DNA of 64,000 bases, from contig JAIVFH010000078.1 in the NCBI GenBank assembly GCA_025765595.1, positions 1 to 64,000 on the forward strand, given 5' to 3'. Below, in pieces: positions 22,954-33,431 of this stretch; the stretch's first letter is position 1, and each line of letters starts with the position of its first letter. Below the pieces are notes generated by a model. That model ran no database searches, was not told the DNA's origin, and saw only the letters and a program-made list of their open reading frames with translations. The stretch is from Obelidium mucronatum. Taxonomy: Eukaryota > Chytridiomycota > Chytridiomycetes > Chytridiales > Chytriomycetaceae. A program made the translations under genes and the position numbers.

Positions 22954-25936
22954 ATGGGAATCAAGAATTTCACGTCGCTGCTTACGCGGACGTGTCCCGG
23001 GGCCGCACAGCCCATTTCACTCTCGCAACTAAGCAACAAAGTGATTGCCATCGATGCGTTGCTGTTTGCGCGTCAGTTTCTCCATGGCTCAACCAAAGAC
23101 GCTGATGCTCTTGCAGACAGTGAAACACGCGTACTGGCCCGCTTCAATGTCCTTGTGGAAGTGCTCAAAGCACACAAAATTGTGCCAGTGTTTTGCTTCG
23201 ATGCGCGTCAGAGGATGCAGCAGAAGCAACGAGAAGTGTGAGTTTTGAGTTTTGAACTACATCCTACTTAATCAAAAGTTGAACAAATAAATAAAAAAAA
23301 CCTTCAGACAAAAGAGATTGGCTGTTCGAGACCGGGCCGTTTCGTTCTTGTCGATTGAAGCTGAGCGGTTGGAAACTCTCAAGGAAATGGAAGTCCTCTT
23401 GTCGACGCATAGCAATAATACGACCAGTAGTAGCGTTGCCTCACAGCAAAAGGCAACAGCTACAGAATTCATTCTTCCAGACAAGATAAAAGACGCGTCT
23501 TTGGTGGATTCTTTGGAGATGCCAGATCTTGGAAAGGAAGTTCAACTCGCAAGCATCGATGCTGCTACAGATCAGGCAGATTTCTGTCTTGGCGCTACTG
23601 ATGAGAATTTAAAATCTATTGTGGATCAGGACGTGGATCAACCAGAACACTTGCTTGCACCAGAGCAACCAAAAGTGGAAGAAAACGACAGTTTTCTAAA
23701 CTATACCGAATTATACGCGGAAATCAATACTGCCTCTACTTTGCTTAGCGATGGCTTGGATTCTGTGGAAGACTCCGGGTTTTTGTCGCTTTACACTATG
23801 GATACTCTCCCTGTTGTTGAATCGTCAGGTACTACTGCAGCATCTGTGAATCCACTTGGAGAAAAAGTGCAGCTATCAGACGAATATATTCCTAGCGATG
23901 AAAACTATTTTATTCTATATAGTGGATTGATTGAGAATGGGATGATGGAAGAGGCGACAGGAATGGATCCCGTCAACGCTGTAGATAAGATTACAGCCAC
24001 CAAGTCGTCGGAATGTCTGAACTTTGACGCTTCTCCTCAAACTGGCGGGACAAACTTGGACAGAATGGACTCTGACAAGAAGAAACTCAATTTCTTTTCA
24101 AACTTTACCTTGCTTGAGCCAGTGTCTATTCTTTCAGCCAGTGAGCTTTCAATGGGGGCCCATCAAAAAGGAACCACTGGAATACCTTGGAATCATAATT
24201 TCTTTCGTAGACGGATTGTTGGAAGTTTTGTATGTGGACAACCGGCAACACCAACAGATACCCCCGTCACAAAAGATATGGATGAGACCAATTCCAAAGC
24301 AACTTTATTAGAAGGTAGCAGTGCCGGTCAACAACTTATCGTGACAGTTCCTGATGATAAGGGACTTGAAGGAGATAGTTCCCCAGCATTGAATACTTCT
24401 ATTTCGCAAAAATTTCAAAGCTGGCTCTTGATTGTCAATCGAGACTGCTGGACGTATCTGGGAAATCTATTTGGTGTTGGAAGACACAAATCAAATACGA
24501 GCGACACTCTTCCTGAACTCTCTACCACTTTGAAAGACTCCCCTCATGAATCTCATATATACCCGCCTCAAGACATTGTGGCTACTGTTGTTGGTGATGA
24601 TTTAAAAGTGTCGTCGAGATTGAAGAAGAAGAGTCGTACCCACAGAAAGCGACCGTCTTTGTTGGTGGATCAAATTGCTTCTAACACGCCGATTCTGCAA
24701 GAATTGGAGGCCAAACAAACCAACCTTCAAATATTTGCCGCACGGGACTGCGAATCAAAGCGGGCAAAAGATGCTGCGAGCTCACTAGTTCCTTGTGTTG
24801 GCGGCGTGCGGGAACCGTTGCTTAGTGAAAACTGCAGTAAAGAGAAAGATTTGATATCACCAAAGCTGGAGTCATTTCTGGGGAAGGCGGGGGTCAACGA
24901 TAAACCATCTTTGTCGAATGAGCAAGACTTACAACATGAAACTCAATCGCTCTTTCAAATCACATCTGAAATCGAAACCAAACCGAAGAATGTTAAACTT
25001 GAACCCCAGCCGTCGTCAGTTCCCTTTCATGAAGATGTCAAGTCACAACTGCTTGATGTAGCTGAGAAAATAACGGAACAGCACAACATTGCGAAGGGTA
25101 ACTTGACCAAAAAAATATATATACTAATGTGTTGACCACACTTATTCTAATGGTTAGGTTTTCGAATGCGTGGCTCGGGTATACAACTCTTTGAAAAGAG
25201 CTCGAAAGTAATTGAGACTTTGAATGCAGTTCATACATCCAACTGCATCGAAAGTGCAAAAGATGCCGTGGCAGACGTTCAGAGTTTAATATCAGAGTCC
25301 ACCACTCGGCATCAATCTTTAGCCACTAGAACACTTGTTCTCACAGCCAAATGTCTTGGTGCTGTTCGTCGACAATTGCGAAAGCAACATGTCCCTATTC
25401 TCGACAGTCCAAATGAAGGGGAGGCATTATGCGCATTTTTAACGGCAACCGGTCGGGCATATGCATCTGCAACTGAAGATATGGACTGTTGTGTATTTGG
25501 AGACGGACCTGTAGTTCGACATTTGGGGAAATCCGTGACGTATGCATATCGAGCACAGCTCAGCCCAGAAGAATCCGAACCCGCTCTTGAAGTTGCAGAA
25601 AAGCAAGAACTTTTACAGATTGATCCACTGAAATTGAGAAACGCGCTGGAGCTTTCAAGGGAGCAGTATGTTGACTTGATGATTCTTTGTGGAACCGATT
25701 TCAGTTCGACTTTGAAGCAAGTCGGAGATAAAAAAGCCATTAAGCTCATCAAGGAGCATATCTCTATTGATGCGATTCTGGCGTTGGAGAAGTTTGAGCC
25801 CAATGAAGGATTTGATCATGTGGGAGCACGGAAAGTGTTTATGGAATCGTTCAAGGAGATGGAAGAATATATCTCGTTGGACGAAGTGGACAATGCAATT
25901 AAGCATTTCAAAGAGATGGCTTTTGAGGATAAGTAA
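22954..25936 (+). CDS. XPG/FEN1-family nuclease, copy 2, with large arch insertion
   Basis: Intact copy: exons 22954-23237, 23308-25097 and 25158-25936, 950 residues. Metal-binding acids of the family are all present: Asp in VIAIDALLF and FCFDARQR (N-domain), two Glu in NEGEALC, two Asp in ATEDMDC and the Asp in CGTDF. Between the N- and I-domains lies a ~520-residue Ser/Thr/Asp/Glu-rich insertion with one hydrophobic patch ('WLLIVNRDCWTYLGNLFGV'). FEN1 has only a short helical arch there, while XPG/Rad2 has a long spacer, so the layout resembles XPG although the sequence looks FEN1-like and the protein has little beyond the HhH domain. Its ATG is only 44 bp after the stop of copy 1, leaving almost no promoter of its own. 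Likely nuclear DNA repair or flap processing. Confidence 0.85.
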
Positions 25937-25980
25937 CAAATAAAAGAAATCGTAACATGCAATTGAATTATTTAATATTT

Positions 25981-27510
25981 ATGGGAATCAAGAATTTCAC
26001 GTCGCTGCTTACGCGGACGTGTCCCGGGGCCGCACAGCCCATTTCACTCTCGCAACTAAGCAACAAAGTGATTGCCATCGATGCGTTGCTGTTTGCGCGT
26101 CAGTTTCTCCATGGCTCAACCAAAGACGCTGATGCTCTTGCAGACAGTGAAACACGCGTACTGGCCCGCTTCAATGTCCTTGTGGAAGTGCTCAAAGCAC
26201 ACAAAATTGTGCCAGTGTTTTGCTTCGATGCTCGTCAGAGGATGCAGCAGAAGCAGCGAGAAGCGTGAGTGGGCTGTGTAGTGGTTGAGTGAAATCTAAC
26301 TGTCGCAACCCGCTATAAGGCAGAAGAGATTGGCTGTTCGAGAACGTGCGGTTTCATTCTTGTCTCTTGAAGCGGAACGGCTGGATGCTCTCAAGGAAAT
26401 GGAGGTTCTTGTGTTGCAACCACAAACAACAGTGGACGAAAAGGCGACCAATGTCCAAACGCCAAACACGCCTGATATTCCACAGCTCAATCAATTGAAA
26501 GAGCGCTTTCAGCAACAGCACCTCATTGCAAAAGGTTCAGCAACTCTATACATGAATGGGTTGAATGATGTCTTATTTATGTCACAGAATTACGCATGAA
26601 GGCGTCTGGAATCATCACTTATGAGCAAAGTTCGCAACTTGTGCATTCCATCAGCTCAACCGATTTCTCGAGCAGTAGCTTTTCTGAGCTCAAGAGTCTT
26701 ATCCTAGAGTCAACTGTCCGACACGATTCTCTGAAAACTAGAACCCTCCTTCTTTCCCGCCAATGTCTAGATGATGTTCGCAAACAGCTTGAAGAGCAGA
26801 AGATTCCGATTGTGGACAGTCCGAATGAAGGAGAAGCGCTTTGTGCATATCTGACTTCAACTGGCCGGGCGTACGCGTCTGCAACGGAAGACATGGATTG
26901 TTGTGTGTTTGGGGATGGGCCTGTGATTCGATATTTAGCGAGATCAGTAACATCATTCCATCAAAGTCAATCATTGTCCCTTGCGCTTTCAACAGGGGTT
27001 TCTGCTTTTGGTGAAGATAAGGAAAGTAACACTGCTTCTTCTGGCGAATCTCTAGGAAAAGAAACGATGGGGCTGAAGGGATTGGAATTTGCAGACCAGG
27101 AAGTTCCGGAATTTGAGTTTGAAGGCCTGAATAACTGTGACATCGATGGAGTTGCTGTGAATACCAGTAATTCCAGCAATGGGCTTCAAGATCTTGTACA
27201 AATTGATCCACTGGCATTCAGAAAGGAACTTGGTCTCACTCGCGAGCAGTATGTTGATTTGATGATTCTTTGTGGTTCGGATTTCAGCTCGACATTGAAA
27301 AGAGTGGGAGACAAAACTGCATTGAAGCTCATCAAAAAGCATGGATCTATTGAAAAGATATTAGCACTGGGTAACTACGAGCCCAATGAAGGGTTTGACT
27401 ATGTTGGGGCGCGTAGAGTCTTTTTGGAGGGCACCAAACAAATGGAAGAGTTTGTTTCGATGGAGGAATTGGATGAGGCAATAAGAGTATACAGAAGTGA
27501 GAACGATTGA
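25981..27510 (+). CDS. XPG/FEN1-family nuclease, copy 3, short form
   Basis: Third tandem paralogue: exons 25981-26264, 26320-26534 and 26588-27510, 473 residues, intact. Exon 1 is nearly identical to copy 2, but exon 2 is 215 nt instead of 1790 and lacks the arch insertion. Exon 3 is only moderately similar and carries its own ~75-residue acidic insertion between the XPG-I motif and the helix-hairpin-helix region ('REQYVDLMILCGSDFSST'). All metal-ligand acids are conserved. It probably represents the ancestral short form, with its 5' exon homogenised to copy 2 by gene conversion or unequal crossing-over. The ATG lies 44 bp after the copy 2 stop. It has no PCNA-binding box or other C-terminal motif that I can recognise, so assignment to FEN1 proper is not made. 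Confidence 0.85.
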
Positions 27511-27685
27511 AGCGTATAATTGAATTTACTGAAGTTAATACTTGTGTAAAACAAATGTCCCAAAAAATTGAAAATTATAGTGATTGTTCAGCCTGATTTG
27601 CTGAGAACCAAAGTGAAATAGATGAACACGCAGAAATAATGCGAGAAAAGATAACCAAAAAAAAATCAAATATTCGGGCGGGTGC
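27511..27685. terminator. Convergent 3' ends
   Basis: A 175-bp AT-rich spacer between the stop of nuclease copy 3 (plus) and the stop of carnitine acetyltransferase copy A (minus). No gene is seen. Confidence 0.35.
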
Positions 27686-30356
27686 TCAAGCTGCAACTGC
27701 AGCACCTGGAGCTGGTCTTGGAGGTGGAATTGTTGCTTCGAAAACAGTCTTCATCTCCCGAAGAGCTTCCATAAAGTTGTAGTGCATGATATCGTTCTGC
27801 AACTTCAAGGAAACCAAGTTGAATTGAAGAGAGTCGTTCTTAACCATGTAAGCCACACCGTAACCGTCTGGCACGACTTGACCCCAACCGTATCCAACAA
27901 AGTGCTCAGAAGTAATCTGAGACGTGGATAATGTCCAGTGAGAAGAAAGAGCATAGGATGGGTCCTTGAAAATAGCCGGCTTTTCTTCCTTTGGCTTGAT
28001 CAACAAACGGAGACCAAGCAAGTGGCGATCAACACCACGTCCGTCGGCAGCCAGCGCCATGTAAGATGATTGAGAAGCAACAGCCTTACGACCCAAGGCA
28101 CCCTTCTCTTCAATAGAAAGATCGTTGTTCTGCATTGCCTTGACCCACGCAACAGACTCAACAGACACACTTCGACCAGTTTCAGTACGACCGTAAGCAT
28201 ACTTCTTGGTTTGGGCTGATTCATAAGTGGCAACACAAGTTCCATAAGTCTTGAAGTAGGCCAACTGAATCGCCATTTGTGCATACGCGTCTGGCGAGCA
28301 TCCCAGCTTCTTGATCAAGTTCTTTCCGTATCCTTCAAACACGACAACCTTCAAATCATGCTTCTCAACCAACTCGTCAAACTTTTGCTGGGCAATTTCG
28401 ATTTCCTTGGTCAAGTTGTCGTTTAATTCAAACTCCAGCTTTTTCGGCGGGGATAGCTTGGTTCCTGATGGGGTGCCGTGGTTCAACTTTCCTTTTTCTA
28501 GGCTGGAGAGGAAGACGCGTTTTAGAAGACAATTAGTAGATGGTTGTTGTTTTTTCCTCTTCACTCACCTGTCCAAAATAAAGTCGCACATTCTTGAAGT
28601 TGGGGTGGCATCCATCATAGAGTGTTCACCATTGAATCCAGCAACACCATTATCGAAAATAATAAACTGCACAGACTTGTCAAAGAATCTGTTTCTGCCA
28701 TCCCCGACCCAGCAAGATTTGGACCGCTGTGGTTAAAAAAGAAAAACATGGGTCAGAAATTAATTAAAACTAACGACGTACTACTGTACCTGGTCATAAG
28801 TAACTGGCTTGGTATCGTCAAGGCATACAGCAAAAGCAGCAGTCTCAATTCTGTCCAACGAAGATCTGTTCTTTGGAGAAATGGCCAAAAGATCGCTTCT
28901 GACTTGAGTCCAAGTGTCACGGTCTTGTGTAGTTAAAGATCCAATCGGAGCATCCTTGTCAGTTCCAGCAAGCTTGTAAATAGCTTCGATTTGACTGTGG
29001 GAGAAAAAGTTTATGATTTATTTTGTCAATTTCCTTGAATTTTTTTTGGGAAAACTATTAAAATAAAAGAAAAACAAACCTTTCAATCTCGGCTGTCGAC
29101 AGCTGTCTTCCATCAATCACAAGCTCAACAGTGTAGAACTTGTTGTTTCTAATAACGACAATATGGTTGTTGGTGGCCGGGTTTGAATTACGGGTTCCAT
29201 CTTCAATAGACTTTGGAATACGGGTAGAGTTAAACAAGTACTTGTACTGGTGTACACAGAGAGGAGCTTTACGAGCCATATCGGGTTCAAGCTCTTCAGT
29301 GACAACGAGTCTACGGAATTCCATGGCTCCAGTGATTATCTCGGCAGCACGGGCTGCAGGCTTGTCCATCAATTTCTTGTCATCAGCGAAGCAGAAGAAG
29401 TAGTTGACAAAGACCTTTCACAAAAAAAAGAAAAATAAGATAAGGATTTCCAACACACGCAAGAAAAAAAAAATCGGCAACTCACCACAACAGGATCTCT
29501 GTATCCCATATACGCATACGAATTCCACCAATCAATCAACCAAGAAGTAGTCTTTTTTGCATCATGTTCAATGAGTCTCTGTTGCAATTCCTCACCACGA
29601 CCGCCTGGCAAGAGGAATTCCTCCACAGCCTTGACGGTAACCTCGTACTCGGCATCGTCCACAAGCGGACGCACGGTTTTGAGGTAAGTGGCACAGGTTT
29701 CAGCGACAGTTGGAATCGGCAACTTAGTTTTTTTTTGGAATTTATATCGATGCAGCAAAAAAGGAGATCAAGACACCACACCTTTGGCAAATCCTTTTGG
29801 AACCGGTAGAGCTTTCCACCGCTGGGTATTTTGGGTTGAGCTGGTGTAGCAACGACTTGGGTTGCGGTAGATGATTCGGTTGAGGGTGGTTGTTGTTGTT
29901 GGGGTTGAACGTGGGAGGCAAGGAGAACGGCTGTTGGAATCGGCTCATCTTCTTCTGCATGGCGCAAATTCAGAGACTTGTTCTACCATAAAAAAAATAC
30001 ATTTGTGGGTGGTGGAAGAAGGAGACAACGCAGGTTGATGATGTTACCAGAATCTTGACTGAGCTTAGCTTCTTCAAAGCATTCGCATACAAGGCGCCAA
30101 AGAGGTTCATGATCAGGTAGATGTATTCGGTGATACTCCGGAATGGCGTAACAGGCTTCTGTGCAGTGAGGGTAGACGATGATGATGACGACTAAATGAT
30201 TCGCAATTAGTCGAAAGGGGCACTACAGATAAGATGGGAAAGCGGGGGGGGGGGGGGCCGCTCGGGTACAAGGCAGTGTACCTGGGAATCGCTGGCAATG
30301 TTCTTTGGCGATTGTTTTGAGGCTTGGGACTTCTTGTGTTTTGTGCCAACACTCAT
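27686..30356 (-). CDS. Carnitine O-acetyltransferase, copy A (long N-terminus)
   Basis: Choline/carnitine acyltransferase moving acetyl groups between CoA and carnitine for export from peroxisomes and mitochondria. Exons: 30282-30356, 30048-30158, 29782-29982, 29486-29722, 29080-29414, 28790-28994, 28569-28726 and 27686-28502, giving 712 residues, all in phase. Motifs: 'LPIPTVAETCATYL', 'WNSYAYMGYRDPVVV', catalytic His in 'GFNGEHSMMDATPTSR', 'YGRTETGRS', 'GVDRHLLGLRLL' and 'YGWGQVVPDGYGVAYM'. It is ~110 residues longer than copy B at the N-terminus: a basic start, a hydrophobic stretch ('YIYLIMNLFGALYANAL') and a Gln/Pro/Thr-rich linker. The C-terminus (GAAVAA) lacks the AKL of copy B. The first two exons are the least certain part and could belong to another small gene. 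Confidence 0.85.
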
Positions 30357-30675
30357 TCTTTTTGTTTTGTTTCAGAGTCAAGATGAAATGGCACAACAGA
30401 TAAGGGAAAGCCAGAAAAACAAAAAAAAAAAAAAACAAGAAAAATTGTTGGGATAGAGTGCCACCCAAATATCATCACAAATGCATCTATGAACGATTGA
30501 CGAATAATTGAATTCATTTCATTTTCATACCAATGTTGCCTGTATTTGCTTTATTTCCATGCAGTGTACATCAAACGCAACACAAAACAAAGCTTCTTCC
30601 AGAAAAAAAAAACACTGTCCAAACAAAAAGAAAACTGCGCTATAATAAATGCCCCCCCGCTTTTTTTTTTCTTCT
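30357..30675. other. Spacer between tandem acetyltransferase genes
   Basis: A 319-bp AT-rich region with A-runs holding the promoter of copy A and the 3' UTR of copy B. A G-run of about 14 bases (30244-30257) lies nearby inside intron 1 of copy A. No further gene is seen. Confidence 0.35.
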
Positions 30676-32006
30676 TCAAAGCTTCGCCTTGGGAGGTGGA
30701 GCAGTCGCTTCAAACACAACCCTCATCTCCCTCAACGCTTCAATCAAATTGTATCTCATCTCCTCGTTCTGCAACTTTTGAGAAACCAAGTTGAACTGAA
30801 GCACATTGTTGTTGACCATGTACGCGCAACCGTATCCGTCAGCAACAACTTCTCCCCATCCATATCCATTGTAGTATTCAGAACTGATTTGGGAAGTGGA
30901 CAAATTCCAGTGAGATGAGAGAGCGTACGATGGATCAGTGTAGATGGTTGGTTTTGGTTCGTCTGGTTTGAGGAGGAGACGGAGGCCAAGCAAGTGTCTG
31001 TCGACACCCTTGCCTTCAACAGCCTTGGCCATGTATCCGGACTGAGAGGCGATGGCTTTGCGACCAAGTTCACCCTTTGCTTGAGCCTTTTAAAAAAAAT
31101 TGTCGAGGTTTTTTAAGTGTCTCCCCAAACGAATAGAAAAAGAAGAAAAAAAGGATGGCTTCAAACCGAAAGACTTGGATCCTGCATAGCCTTCACCCAA
31201 GCAACACTTTCCACACTAACACTTCTACCCGTCTCAGTACGCCCATATGCGTATTTTTTAGTCTGAGCCGATTCATAGGTGGCTCTCGAAACACCATAAG
31301 TCTTGTAGTAAGCCAACTGAATCGCCATTTGGGCATACGCATCTGGTGAGCAACCCATCTTTTTGATCAAGTTCTTGCCGTATCCGTCAAACACAGTCAC
31401 TTTCAAGTCGTGCTTTCCAACCAACTCTGCAAATTTCTTCTCGGCGATAGTGATTTCTTGTTTCAAGGAAGCATCCAAGTCGAATTCGAGTTTCTTGGGG
31501 GTTGGGAGAGATGAGGAGATTGTTGTTGTTCCGTGGTTGATTTTTCCCTTTTCGAGGCTTGATGATGTTGTTTTTGGAAAAATCAGTGGTGTGCTTTTAC
31601 GGCAAATAAAAAGAAAGAACAAAAAAAAGGGGGGGATTCAAGAGTGATATCCTCCTTTTTTTCCTTACTTTTCCAAGACCCAGTCACAGAGACGAGACGT
31701 TGGTGTAGCATCCATCATGGAGTGTTCACCGTTGAATCCAGCCACACCATTGTCAAAGACAATAAACTGGAAAGACTTGTCAAAGAATCTGTTTTTACCA
31801 TCGCCGACCCAACATGCGTGAGATCTCTGGTTTTTATGATATATATTAAGGAGAGCCAAGACATAAATTCACTACAGGTTTCACACACAAACCTGCTCGT
31901 ATGAGACTGGCTTTGTGTCATCAAGACAGACAACAAAAGCAGCAGTTTCGATTTTATCCAAAGAGCTCTTGTTTTTTGCTGATGCAATCAACTTTTCACG
32001 AATCTA

Positions 32007-32038
<32 letters not shown>

Positions 32039-33243
32039 AACGCATGAGAATGAGTCAATAAATATAACTTGAATCATTAGAACTATTTACCTTGGCCCAA
32101 GAATCACGGTCCTGAGTCGTGAAAGCACCGACAGCCAAATCCTTGGTGGACCCTGCCGCCTTATAAACCTTTTGGATTTGAGACTCGATTTCAGCAGTAG
32201 ACAACTGACGACCGTCGACCACAATATCGATTGGGTAGAACTGGTTGTGTCGCATGACGATAATGTGGTTGTTTTTCGCAGGGTCGGCGTTGCGGGTCAC
32301 GTCTTCGGGGATCTTTGGGATACGTGTCGAGTTGAAGAGATATCTTGTTTTGGATGTTCAGTATAAAGTTTTGGCTAATGTTTTCAGGGTTTTCTATGGT
32401 ACCTGTATTGGTGGGAGCAAAGAGGAGCCTTGCGAGCAGTGTCTGGTTCCAGTTCTTCACTATATATATATGTGTGTGTGGTGGAACAATTCAGAAATAT
32501 CAGCTGCGGAAACCTTCACGCCCAAAATATTATTGCTACTCAACGAAACCACTAGTCTTCTGAATTCCCAGGCACCTGTAATAAGTTCTGCGGCACGAGC
32601 AGCGGGTTTGTTCAAGTATTTCTTGTTGTCCACGAAGCCTACATGTTTGTAAAGAAAATGAGTGTGTGTGATGTGGAATGTGGGTAGAGAATCAAGAAAG
32701 AGGTACGGGATTCGCCTTTGGTGGAAACAGGAATAAAAAAATAAAATAAAAGAAATATACCGCCTTCGGCGGACAAAAATATCGCCCTCGGCGTCAAGAA
32801 CAAGAACTCACAAAAAAAGTAATTGACCCAAACAACAACAGGATCTCTGTAACCCATATAAGCATACGAGTTCCACCAATCAATCAACCAAGAAGTAGAT
32901 TTTGAAGCATCATGTTGAATCAGACGTTGTTGCAATTCCTGACCCTTTCCAGCCAAAAAATCATTCACGGCAAGTTTTGTTTTTGCAAACGCGGCATCAT
33001 CAACCAAAGGACGAACAGATTCCAAATAAGTGGAGCAAGTTTCAGCGAGGGTTGGAACAGGGAGCTTTTTTTTTAAAGTGTTGTTTTTGTCGAGGTTGAT
33101 TTGGTTAGATAAGGAAGGCCAAAAAAAAAAGAAAGAAATCGCGAAAGCAGCAGTGCAAAAAAAACCTTTGGAAGACTGTCTTGCGAACGGTACAAGGGAC
33201 GACTTGAAGAGGAGGCAGACGAGCTGGAAGACAAGCAACGCAT
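30676..33243 (-). CDS. CAT2: Carnitine O-acetyltransferase, copy B (AKL C-terminus)
   Basis: Tandem paralogue of copy A. Nine exons: 33166-33243, 32812-33064, 32545-32638, 32403-32459, 32091-32343, 31893-32003, 31669-31826, 31167-31557 and 30676-31086, giving 601 residues. The catalytic His lies in 'GFNGEHSMMDATPTSR', and 'GVDRHLLGLRLL' and 'YGWGEVVADGYGCAYM' are present. It ends in A-K-L, a type 1 peroxisomal targeting signal that also ends yeast Cat2, and starts with a Ser/Arg-rich acid-free peptide (MRCLSSSSSASSSSRPLYR) resembling a mitochondrial presequence, so dual targeting is plausible. Intron positions differ partly from copy A (an extra intron splits the DSWAK/IREK region, another the RRLV/EELEPD region). 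Intron 2 carries the GC-rich palindromic repeats. It is divergent from uS2m, 188 bp between starts. Confidence 0.88.
32008..32037 (+). repeat. Poly(A) tract in intron
   Basis: A run of 30 A (T in the sense strand) immediately upstream of the acceptor of an intron of acetyltransferase copy B, forming an extreme polypyrimidine tract. Confidence 0.8.
32711..32794. repeat. GC-rich palindromic repeats in acetyltransferase B intron
   Basis: Two clear copies of a GC-rich inverted repeat (TACCGCCTTCGGCGGA at 32758 and TCGCCCTCGGCGT at 32782) and one decayed copy (CGCCTTTGGTGG near 32713) lie in an AT-rich intron. They match the units of the longer array in the Lon gene intron at 61905. Confidence 0.7.
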
Positions 33244-33431
33244 GGTTGTGGATCTTGTCGCAAAAGAATTTGTCACGTTGATCCTGGAGTGGACACTGCG
33301 AATCTTGAAGCCAAAAAAAGCGAGAGTTGTTAGGCAAATGAAGCCGAGATGTATCTTTGAGACGCACCATTTATTTATTTCTTTTGTAAATATTAAAGTT
33401 TTCTTTTTTTCAATAAACAAAAAACAAACAA
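33244..33431. promoter_or_regulatory. Divergent promoter region, acetyltransferase B / uS2m
   Basis: A 188-bp spacer between divergent start codons. The copy B open frame continues upstream of its ATG for a way, so its true start may lie further into the spacer. The 3' part is AT-rich (TTTATTTATTTCTTTTG) before the uS2m start. Confidence 0.4.

Larger units (their letters stand above)
19909..25980 (+). repeat. Two ~3.03-kb tandem units plus start of a third
   Basis: Start codons of the nuclease copies lie at 19909, 22954 and 25981 (spacings 3045 and 3027 bp). From about 20690 to 22953 the first unit matches the second without difference wherever I compared them, including introns and the 44-bp spacer after the stop codon. 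The first ~600 bp of unit 1 differ from unit 2 at several positions. The third gene matches unit 2 closely only through exon 1 and then diverges. Confidence 0.9.
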
